A stretch of DNA of 6,009 nucleotides, from the NCBI GenBank assembly GCA_002493515.1, contig DKYZ01000078.1:1-6009 (forward strand). The letters run 5' to 3'. The first letter of the stretch is position 1; each line of letters begins with the position of its first letter. Below are positions 1 through 5,982 of the stretch, piece by piece. The stretch is from Porphyromonadaceae bacterium UBA7087. Its GTDB lineage: Bacteria; Bacteroidota; Bacteroidia; Bacteroidales; Muribaculaceae. The translations under genes were made by a program, and so were the position numbers. The notes beneath the pieces were generated by a model. The model saw nothing but the letters and a program-made list of their open reading frames with translations. It ran no database searches and was not told where the DNA came from.

Positions 1-61
1 CAAATAATAGAACCTCCCTTTAATGATATGGCAAAATGGGGGTGGTGCGGTTGATGCGAAA

Positions 62-74
62 TGACGTGTCGTCA
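62..74. repeat. short perfect inverted repeat upstream of the DUF2264 promoter
   Basis: The bases TGACG-TGT-CGTCA form a perfect 5-bp inverted repeat with a 3-base centre. It ends 13 bp before the -33-like element of the promoter that drives the DUF2264 gene. Its position would suit a regulator binding site, but an inverted repeat this short can occur by chance and no second copy was seen upstream of the other genes. Confidence 0.25.
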
Positions 75-87
75 GTGCGACTAAAAT

Positions 88-118
88 TTTTTATTTCTGA
101 TTTTTTTATATAATTTTG
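88..118 (+). promoter_or_regulatory. Bacteroidales-type promoter for the DUF2264/PagL-like pair
   Basis: The bases TAATTTTG at 111-118 match the TAnnTTTG -7 element of the Bacteroides primary sigma factor exactly. A TTTT at 88-91, three of four matches to the TTTG -33 element, lies 19 bp upstream, which is the expected spacing. Transcription would start around 123-126, leaving a leader of about 25 bases before the ATG at 151. The sequence just before that ATG is A-rich with no Shine-Dalgarno motif, as is usual in this phylum. Confidence 0.65.
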
Positions 119-150
119 TAAACAGAATCAACGAACCGTAACAAAAAATC

Positions 151-2172
151 ATGAGACTCGTATCTTCCCTTTTTGCAATGGCATTGCTCGCCGGACCGGG
201 CGTGGCGACGGCATCGGCGGCGACGGCCGAGGTTGTAACCGACAATGTGTTCACAGTGGCAAGTCCTGACTTTGAGAAAAGCCCCTATTCCGGTATGACC
301 CGCAAACACTGGGTCGAGGCCGGTAAATACCTGCTCGGAGGAGCCTTCTCCTATATCCATTCGCTTGACGACCCGATGTATTTCCCCAAGCAGCTTGACA
401 AGACCTATCCGCACGACGAGAACGGTGAGCGGGTGGCCAAGCTCGAGGGGTTCGCCCGCACACTCTTTGTGGCGGCTCCGTTGCTGAAGGAAAATCCCGG
501 TCTCACGCTCAACGGAATAAAGGTGGCCGACTATTACCGCCATCAGCTCGTGGCGATGACCGACTCCATTAATAAGAATTACATACCCCTGCGCACGGGA
601 GGCCCGAGCCAGACCCTGCTTGAGCTCGGCTCGATCGCCCTCTCGATGGAGGCGGCTCCGGAGGTGCTCTGGGATCCGCTGACCCAGCAGCAGAAGGATG
701 ACCTCGCAAAACTGATGCTCAGCTACGGCAACGGCCCGTCGATCGGCAGCAACTGGATGTTTTTCAACGTCTTCATAATGTCGTTCATGAAAGACCGCGG
801 CTATGAGGTCAACGAGCCCCAGCTCAAGGAGTTTCTTGAGAAACTGCTGGCGCGCTATCGTGGCGAGGGATGGTATAACGACGCTCCGGCCTACGACTAC
901 TACAGCATGTGGGCCTACCAGAGCTATGGACCGCTCTGGGCGGAGTTCTGGGGTAAACACCAGTATCCCGAAATCGCCGCACAGTTCATAAAGAACCAGG
1001 GCGACCTCATCGACAACTATCCCTATATGTTCAGCAAGGATGGAAAGATGAACATGTGGGGCCGCTCGATACCTTACCGTTTCGCCTCCGTCACCCCTCT
1101 GCCGCTGGTGGAGCTCGGCGGCCATGAGAACGTCAACTACGGCTGGCTGCGGCGCATAGCCTCCTCCACGTTGCTGCAGTTCCTACAGAACCAGGACTTT
1201 CTCGAGAACGGCGTGCCTACCATGGGCTTCTACGGATCCTTTGCCCCGGCCGTGCAGATCTACAGCTGCCGGGGAAGCGCCTTCTGGGCCGGCAAGGCTT
1301 TCCTGGGGCTTCTCCTTCCCGAGGATTCGCAGTATTGGAGCGCTGTTGAAAACAACGGTCCCTGGGACAGTGACCTGACCGCAGGGAAGGTATACGACAA
1401 GCTCCAGCCCGCCACCGGCCTGATGATCACCGACTATCCCAACAGCGGGGCGGCAGAGATGCGCTCGTGGTGTCACGAGACGGTGGCCGACGACTGGCAG
1501 AAATTCCGCAGCTCCGAAAACTACAACAAGCTCGCCTATAACACCGAGTTCCCCTGGATGGCCGACGGCCCGGACGGGGAGGTGTCGATGAATTACGCCA
1601 CAAAGAACGGAAAAGGGGAGTGGGAGGTGCTACGCCTCTATGACTTCCTCAACTACGACGGCGGCGTCTACCGCCGTAATGCTGTGCTCGAGACCGACAG
1701 CACCGTGAATTACAGTCTCGCGGACATAACGCTTCCCGACGGTATTCTGCGCGTTGACCGCGTGTCGGTGGCCTCGCCTGCCGACATACGCCTCGGCAGC
1801 TACTCTCTTCCCGATGTGGGCAAAGGCTTCGAGAACAGTACGTTAGAGCTGAAGAAGGGCGTCAAGGCATATATTACATCCAACGGCGAACACCAGCTCG
1901 CCACTGTTCCGCTGGAGGGTTGGACCTCCGGCGCCGAGACAATCACGCCGAAGGGGCTGCATCCCGTCAGCCGCGAGTGTGCCGTCCAGATACTTTCCGA
2001 CAAAGTGCCCGGAGAGAAGGTATATGTCACCCTGCAGCTCTGGAAGAGAGGCACCGAACCTTTCACCGCCGCCGAGCTTATGCCGGTGAAATCGGTGAAG
2101 GTATCGCCAGACGGCTCAAAAGTGGATGTCCGCCTGAGCGACAAGACTTCCAGAACCGTTAAATTCGACTGA
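151..2172 (+). CDS. exported DUF2264 domain protein, probable glycan-active enzyme
   Basis: This 673-residue protein is recognised as a DUF2264 (PF10022) member. Residues 1-24 form a signal peptide (Arg2, a hydrophobic core, then a small-residue A-S-A cleavage site) with no lipobox, so the protein is probably periplasmic. Residues about 45-410 are rich in helices and aromatics and carry family-type motifs: EGFARTLF at 99-106, NW at 201-202, GWYNDAPAYDYY at 240-251 and GRSIPYR at 304-310. Residues about 415-673 look beta-rich, consistent with a C-terminal sandwich. Such a helical toroid followed by a beta domain is common in polysaccharide lyases and glycoside hydrolases. From memory, some DUF2264-type proteins of Bacteroides are classed in GH154 (beta-glucuronidase). 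That is family knowledge, and the activity of this member is unproven. The acidic and aromatic cluster at 241-251 is the best active-site candidate. The ATG at 151 gives a clean signal peptide and follows the promoter closely. The gene ends 5 bp before the PagL-like gene, which suggests an operon. No SusC/SusD pair is visible beside it. Confidence 0.85.
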   Translation: MRLVSSLFAMALLAGPGVATASAATAEVVTDNVFTVASPDFEKSPYSGMTRKHWVEAGKYLLGGAFSYIHSLDDPMYFPKQLDKTYPHDENGERVAKLEGFARTLFVAAPLLKENPGLTLNGIKVADYYRHQLVAMTDSINKNYIPLRTGGPSQTLLELGSIALSMEAAPEVLWDPLTQQQKDDLAKLMLSYGNGPSIGSNWMFFNVFIMSFMKDRGYEVNEPQLKEFLEKLLARYRGEGWYNDAPAYDYYSMWAYQSYGPLWAEFWGKHQYPEIAAQFIKNQGDLIDNYPYMFSKDGKMNMWGRSIPYRFASVTPLPLVELGGHENVNYGWLRRIASSTLLQFLQNQDFLENGVPTMGFYGSFAPAVQIYSCRGSAFWAGKAFLGLLLPEDSQYWSAVENNGPWDSDLTAGKVYDKLQPATGLMITDYPNSGAAEMRSWCHETVADDWQKFRSSENYNKLAYNTEFPWMADGPDGEVSMNYATKNGKGEWEVLRLYDFLNYDGGVYRRNAVLETDSTVNYSLADITLPDGILRVDRVSVASPADIRLGSYSLPDVGKGFENSTLELKKGVKAYITSNGEHQLATVPLEGWTSGAETITPKGLHPVSRECAVQILSDKVPGEKVYVTLQLWKRGTEPFTAAELMPVKSVKVSPDGSKVDVRLSDKTSRTVKFD

Positions 2173-2177
2173 CCATC

Positions 2178-3437
2178 TTGCGGGGCACATGCATATTGAT
2201 TATGGCGGCGACGCTGCTTGCCGGACGGGCCGAGACCCGTCCGGCGAGTGACTCCCTGTCTGTGTCGAAAGGCGTGGAGGAGCAACGGCCGGGCGTGACG
2301 TCACGGATAATGGCGAACGTGCGTGGCGGCTACACATTTTCCTCATATAAAGATGATCTGCTGGGGATGCTCCTTGACGAGAGTGAGGCGAAGACCACAC
2401 ATGGATTCGGCTCGCTCCATCTCGGGTATGCCTTCTCGTTCGATCCCGGCTCGCCGGAGGGAGATTTCTTTCCAGGCGCCTATCAGGGAGCGGGGGTGTC
2501 GCTCTCCTCATTCGGAAATTACAATGGAATCGGTAATCCTGTGGCGGTCTACCTCCTCCAGGGGGCGCCGGTCTGGCATATTACTGATGGGTTGTCTTTG
2601 AATTACGAATGGAATTTCGGAGCCTCCTTCGGATGGCGTCCGTGCGACGGCACCACCGCCATGAGCAACTTAGTGGTGGGGAGCCGCGTCAACGCCTATA
2701 TAAATCTCGGGGTGAGGCTCGACTGGAGGGTGGGGCGACGCTGGCTCCTGGAGACGGGTCTTGACCTGACCCATTACTCGAACGGCAACACGGCGTATCC
2801 CAACCCCGGGGTCAACAGTGTCGGGATGCGTCTCGGCATGTCGTATCTATTGGGACGTGACTACACGTATGGCAGGCCTAAGCCGGCGGTGGTGACTTCG
2901 GCCGAGCCATTGCGCCACCGCTTCACTTTCGATGTCACGGCCTACGGTGCGTGGCGCAAGAGGGTATACAGAGGCATAGACCCTCCGGTGTTGCTAAAGG
3001 GTCATTTCGCTGTGGCGGGAGTAGGACTGGCGCCGATGTATGATGTCTGCCGGATATTCCGGGCCGGGGCGTCGTTAGACCTGCAGTGGGACCAGAGTTC
3101 CGACCTGGAGAACTATTACGGCTACGGCACCACTACCGACGACATACGTTTCTACCGCCCGTCGTTCCTCGGGCAGGTATGTGTCGGCATAGCCGCCCGC
3201 GCGGAGCTGGTGATGCCCTATTTCTCCGTCAATGCCGGAATCGGCTGTAATGTAGTCGGGCCGTTTGAGACCCACGGCACTTACGAGGCCGTGAATCTCA
3301 AGACGTATCTGACGCCGGGGCTTTATATCAATGTGGGCTACCAGTTGCTTAATTTCCTCACCCAGAACAACCTCATGCTCGGCATCGGATATACGTTCCG
3401 CTCCAACCGCGACCGTAGGCTGACGCTTTTCCGCTGA
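2178..3437 (+). CDS. PagL-like outer-membrane beta-barrel (acyloxyacyl hydrolase family)
   Basis: This 419-residue protein has a short signal peptide (about 1-19) and then alternating aromatic and glycine-rich strands typical of an outer-membrane barrel. The segment at 190-220 contains H199-Y-S201-N202 followed by PNPGVNS, which resembles the catalytic region of lipid A 3-O-deacylase PagL (PF09411; His126, Ser128 and Glu140 in the Pseudomonas enzyme). His and Ser are kept. The residue 14 positions after the His, where PagL has Glu, is Asn213. PagL itself is about 150 residues, so this protein has an N-terminal extension and a further barrel-like region at about 245-419. The frame opens at 2163 after a stop at 2160-2162 and contains no ATG before 2202. 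TTG at 2178 is therefore the likely start: it supplies the Arg2 and hydrophobic core, whereas ATG at 2202 would remove most of the signal peptide. The 5-bp gap after the DUF2264 gene implies co-transcription. The role may be lipid A or other outer-membrane lipid deacylation, or a structural barrel that has lost activity. Confidence 0.75.
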   Translation: MRGTCILIMAATLLAGRAETRPASDSLSVSKGVEEQRPGVTSRIMANVRGGYTFSSYKDDLLGMLLDESEAKTTHGFGSLHLGYAFSFDPGSPEGDFFPGAYQGAGVSLSSFGNYNGIGNPVAVYLLQGAPVWHITDGLSLNYEWNFGASFGWRPCDGTTAMSNLVVGSRVNAYINLGVRLDWRVGRRWLLETGLDLTHYSNGNTAYPNPGVNSVGMRLGMSYLLGRDYTYGRPKPAVVTSAEPLRHRFTFDVTAYGAWRKRVYRGIDPPVLLKGHFAVAGVGLAPMYDVCRIFRAGASLDLQWDQSSDLENYYGYGTTTDDIRFYRPSFLGQVCVGIAARAELVMPYFSVNAGIGCNVVGPFETHGTYEAVNLKTYLTPGLYINVGYQLLNFLTQNNLMLGIGYTFRSNRDRRLTLFR

Positions 3438-3446
3438 GTCTCTCAG
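3434..3446. repeat. small palindrome spanning two convergent stop codons
   Basis: CTGAG-TCT-CTCAG is a perfect 5-bp inverted repeat. One arm contains the plus-strand TGA (3435-3437) and the other the minus-strand TGA (3443-3445). Part of the symmetry follows automatically from two convergent TGA codons; only the flanking C/G pair and the inner G/C pair are extra. No T-run follows on either strand, so it does not look like a standard intrinsic terminator. Confidence 0.4.
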
Positions 3447-3898
3447 ATGCGGGTGAAGACGGCGGTGACGCCCTCTTTCCCGTTGAAAAGGGTGCATTTC
3501 ACGTCGCCTTTCTTATAGATGCCCTTCAGGAGCATCTTCTTTCCGTTGCGAGTCTCGATGTGCGACTGTCCGCTGCTCACAGTTTCCTTGAAGCCCATGT
3601 TGAGCAACTGTTTCTGCACGTCTTTTGCCTTGTCTTTCACGTATGTGTCGATCTGGGTCAGTGTCTCGCCGTCGGTGGTGGTGACCAGGCCGAGCATATC
3701 CTCGGCATCGTCGATATAATAGATGATGTTGGTCTCCATGACCTCCACTCCGTTGAGGCTGCTCTGGTCGCAGATTTTCTGCGCCTGCTCGAGGTTGTTG
3801 GTAGACATGGCCTTATATGCCACATTGAGCACCGGTGAGAACGCGTAGGCGCCGAGAGAAGCGGCCGCCATCGCAATGGCAATGAAAAATCTCCTCAT
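3443..3898 (-). CDS. small exported protein of unknown function (possibly DUF4252-like)
   Basis: I do not firmly recognise this 151-residue protein. The ATG at 3898 gives a clear signal peptide (MRRFF, hydrophobic alanine-rich core, A-Y-A before Phe20), so the frame should not be extended further upstream; extension would place a basic, low-complexity tail in front of the signal and run into the neighbouring gene. The mature part is about 132 residues. It begins with a probable helix (25-45), then a strand-like NGVEVMETNIIYYID at 49-63, a long helix at 78-102, and strand-rich sequence at 112-151. Cys43 and Cys135 could form a disulfide if it is periplasmic. The order of a strand after 'GVEV', a helix, then paired strands loosely recalls DUF4252 proteins of Bacteroidota; this is a tentative resemblance. 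No lipobox is present. It has its own -7 element and follows the LtaS-like gene by 76 bp on the same strand. Confidence 0.75.
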   Translation of the reverse strand: MRRFFIAIAMAAASLGAYAFSPVLNVAYKAMSTNNLEQAQKICDQSSLNGVEVMETNIIYYIDDAEDMLGLVTTTDGETLTQIDTYVKDKAKDVQKQLLNMGFKETVSSGQSHIETRNGKKMLLKGIYKKGDVKCTLFNGKEGVTAVFTRI

Positions 3899-3935
3899 AA
3901 TCTGGTGAATTATATTGATGTGTTTAATGATGGTG

Positions 3936-3943
3936 CAAAAATA
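3936..3943 (-). promoter_or_regulatory. -7 element for the small exported protein gene
   Basis: Read on the minus strand, TATTTTTG matches the TAnnTTTG -7 consensus exactly. It lies 37 bases before the ATG at 3898, leaving a leader of about 30 bases. No TTTG-like -33 element is found 19-21 bp upstream, so this is a partial match and may be weak or regulated. Confidence 0.4.
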
Positions 3944-3945
3944 CG

Positions 3946-3970
3946 AAAAAAAAGTCGTTTTTACGCTTTT
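3946..3970 (-). terminator. possible weak intrinsic terminator after the LtaS-like gene
   Basis: On the minus strand, AAAAGCGT (3970-3963), a four-base loop and ACG-A-CTTTT (3958-3950) can pair as an 8-bp stem with one bulged base, and a run of eight T follows at 3953-3946. It begins 4 bases after the TAA stop. The stem has only three G/C pairs, so termination may be incomplete and some transcripts may read into the small downstream gene. Confidence 0.3.
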
Positions 3971-3974
3971 GAGG

Positions 3975-5780
3975 TTATTTTTTAACGTTTCTGGTGCGGT
4001 CGCGCAGCATGAGGTCGCTGATGCGGAACGCCTCGGCCTGGCGTGCCGCCTCTTCGGCCGACAGGTCGCCATGGGTCGTGCCGTCGGGCGATGTGGCTCC
4101 AGTCAGTTGCGGGTCGGTCATCACGCGCCCCAGGCCGTTGTAGCCTCCGGCCTTCCAGAGACCGGTGAGGCGCATCAGGGTGGGGAATATGTCGACCTGC
4201 CCGACAGGATGGTCGATCTCGAGGGTAAGCCCGCAGTTGGCGGCAATGAAAGCGGTGTAGCCGGAGTCATCGGTGTCGGTGAGTGGTTGGTTATGGTCGC
4301 CAGTCACCACAATGATAGTATTCTCCAGAATACCTTCACGCCGCAGGACATCTATGAATCGTCCAAGTTCCGTGTCGAAATAGTTTGACATCCGCAGATA
4401 TCCCGCTACTTCCTTTGATCTGCCTTTTGAAATCCAGGAAGCAGGGACTACTGCCGGGTCGTTGAAGGGTATGTGCATGGAGACCGTCAGCAGTTCCAGA
4501 AAAAAAGGTTTCTGCATTCTTGGGAGTGTCCGGGAGGCGTATGAGAACATGGCGGCGTCTCCCCCGAATCTGGCAGTGGCTTCTTTAAAATCTCGTGAGG
4601 ACGCCACATATGGGAATCCGTAGTTTAGAAATGTATTATTTTCGTTCCAGGCGTTCAGGTCGTCGCCGAATATCACGGCGTTATCACCTCTATTCCAGCG
4701 TTTTGTTATGCTGCTGAAATTAAATGAGTCTCCTATCAGGATAGCGGCTGATCCAGCGCGGAGCGGCAGTTGACCGGTATTTATCATCATCTGGCCGTCA
4801 CCGGAGCCGCCGTCCCTGATTTGTGGGACAACCTGTCTTGCCAAGAGGGTCCCGTTGGCATTGGCAAGGGAGTCAAGCACCGGCATTACCGGCCGTCCTT
4901 CGATTTCATCTCCGAGCAGCTCTGTGTTGAGCGACTCGACCACAATTAATATGAGATTCTTTTTTAGGTTTTTTTCGGCGATGCTGTCATGGATGGAGCA
5001 TTTTCCGTTTTTATTCAGTTCTCTCATTTTCAGGAGATAGGAGTCGATGGCCTGTTGTTCTTCGTCTGAGAGGTTGCGTTTGCAGACCATTGATTGCCAA
5101 AGGATGGAAGTGCCCTTGACGGTCCCTATCGTAAATCCGCATTTTTTCAGTAGTTGGAATCTGGATGCGATGGGGGATTTGATTCGCAGTAGAAACGCCT
5201 CGGTCCAGGAGTGGTTGATGCCGTTGGCGCGGGCATATCGGTATTCGGTGACGGTATAGGTCGCCTGGGATACAAGGAATGCCAGTAGGGTGAGGGTCAA
5301 GGCTGTCAGGCGTGGGGTGGTAAGGAAAGATCCTTCGGCGCGTATTTTCCGGCGCATGAAGGCCCAGAGAGCTGTGGCGGTTGCGGGAATGACGAGGAAA
5401 AGGAGGTCTTCCGGTTGCCAGAGTCCCGGGATGCATTTCACAAGGTCGGCGTTGACGTTGCCCCCCATGGTTATGAAATCAAATGGAAGCAGGTCGCCCC
5501 AGAAGCGGAAATACCAGACGTTTACCAGGCAGAAGAGAGCCCCGGCCCATACTGGCACCAGCGTTGACCAGCGCCATCTGGGCGGGATGAACCAGAAGGG
5601 GAGGAGGATCAGCATACCGTCGCCGAGGAATTTCAATATGTCGCCCGACAGTTTCTGACCATAGCCGCCGGCGGTGTGCCCGAGCAGCCACCATTCAAGC
5701 AGCAGCGCGACCCAGGCTATGATATATAGTGCCAGGGACGCTTTGTGACGTTTCGCAAATATGGATGCTTTGGAAATCAT
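3975..5780 (-). CDS. LtaS-type membrane sulfatase-fold enzyme (phosphoglycerol/phosphoethanolamine transferase-like)
   Basis: This 601-residue protein has the layout of lipoteichoic acid synthase family proteins. There are about five membrane segments (near 16-34, 51-68, 72-92, 125-142 and 156-173), a linker, and a C-terminal alkaline-phosphatase/sulfatase-fold domain (PF00884; about 274-545) expected outside the inner membrane. Visible metal and catalytic candidates are Glu282 in IVVESLN, Ser326 in RDGGSGDGQ (where LtaS has its Thr nucleophile), His436 in TVSMHIPF, and Asp495-His496 in VTGDHNQP. By my manual alignment with Staphylococcus LtaS, Trp378 is kept, but the positions of substrate-phosphate ligands His347 and Arg356 hold Phe371 and Glu380. 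Gram-negative Bacteroidota do not make lipoteichoic acid, so the enzyme probably moves a phospholipid headgroup, or hydrolyses one, on another envelope acceptor; the real substrate is unknown. The ATG at 5780 gives an N-terminus with a basic stretch before the first membrane helix and lies about 20 bases after the predicted transcription start. Confidence 0.85.
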   Translation of the reverse strand: MISKASIFAKRHKASLALYIIAWVALLLEWWLLGHTAGGYGQKLSGDILKFLGDGMLILLPFWFIPPRWRWSTLVPVWAGALFCLVNVWYFRFWGDLLPFDFITMGGNVNADLVKCIPGLWQPEDLLFLVIPATATALWAFMRRKIRAEGSFLTTPRLTALTLTLLAFLVSQATYTVTEYRYARANGINHSWTEAFLLRIKSPIASRFQLLKKCGFTIGTVKGTSILWQSMVCKRNLSDEEQQAIDSYLLKMRELNKNGKCSIHDSIAEKNLKKNLILIVVESLNTELLGDEIEGRPVMPVLDSLANANGTLLARQVVPQIRDGGSGDGQMMINTGQLPLRAGSAAILIGDSFNFSSITKRWNRGDNAVIFGDDLNAWNENNTFLNYGFPYVASSRDFKEATARFGGDAAMFSYASRTLPRMQKPFFLELLTVSMHIPFNDPAVVPASWISKGRSKEVAGYLRMSNYFDTELGRFIDVLRREGILENTIIVVTGDHNQPLTDTDDSGYTAFIAANCGLTLEIDHPVGQVDIFPTLMRLTGLWKAGGYNGLGRVMTDPQLTGATSPDGTTHGDLSAEEAARQAEAFRISDLMLRDRTRNVKK

Positions 5781-5805
5781 GGTTGAGACGAGTGATTATC
5801 GGGCG

Positions 5806-5837
5806 CAAAAGTAGTGAATAGGGGTATTCTGAGCAAG
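5806..5837 (-). promoter_or_regulatory. promoter for the LtaS-like gene
   Basis: On the minus strand TACTTTTG (5813-5806) matches TAnnTTTG exactly, and CTTG (5837-5834), three of four matches to TTTG, lies 20 bp upstream. An exact TTTG at 5841-5838 would need a 24-bp spacer. Transcription would begin near 5800, giving a leader of about 20 bases before the ATG at 5780. Confidence 0.6.
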
Positions 5838-5894
5838 CAAAACCGGAAATAGTGGCGTGGCACGGGTTCTTTTTGATAAAAAATCGGAAAAAAT

Positions 5895-5925
5895 TTTGTG
5901 GGTTCGGAAAAAAATCGTAACTTTG
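5895..5925 (+). promoter_or_regulatory. consensus promoter for the tRNA gene
   Basis: TTTG at 5895-5898 and TAACTTTG at 5918-5925 are exact matches to both Bacteroides primary-sigma elements, separated by 19 bp. This is the best promoter in the window, as expected for a stable RNA. Transcription would start near 5930, giving a leader of about 50 bases to be removed from the tRNA 5' end. It is divergent from the LtaS-like promoter, with about 57 bp between the two upstream elements. Confidence 0.8.
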
Positions 5926-5982
5926 CAGTCGCAAAACGGATAGGCCGCGTTTCAGAGGAAAAGCACAAGCCCCGCCAGCACC

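Noticed and set aside
106..1125. Long minus-strand open frame (339 codons) opposite the DUF2264 gene
   Set aside because: It lies wholly antisense to a recognised family, its translation is rich in Arg/His/Val without domain motifs or a signal, and long antisense frames are expected in G+C-rich codon usage.
1800..2285. Minus-strand frame across the DUF2264/PagL-like junction
   Set aside because: It overlaps two supported genes antisense, has no promoter-like element and shows no recognisable protein features.
3075..3497. Minus-strand frame of 140 codons opposite the end of the PagL-like gene
   Set aside because: It is antisense to a gene with clear barrel and signature features, and its translation shows no family pattern.
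3899..4072. Upstream extension of the small exported protein to an earlier ATG at 4072
   Set aside because: The extension would bury the signal peptide, overlap the end of the LtaS-like gene and include the promoter and T-run region; ATG at 3898 gives an N-terminal signal peptide.
5935..5954. Possible hairpin in the tRNA leader (AAACG ... CGTTT)
   Set aside because: Only five pairs with a nine- to ten-base loop and no T-run, so it is too weak to call an attenuator or processing signal.
5695..5968. Two short minus-strand frames upstream of the LtaS-like gene
   Set aside because: They run through the predicted promoters and the tRNA leader and overlap the start of the LtaS-like gene; their translations look like translated A/T-rich promoter DNA.
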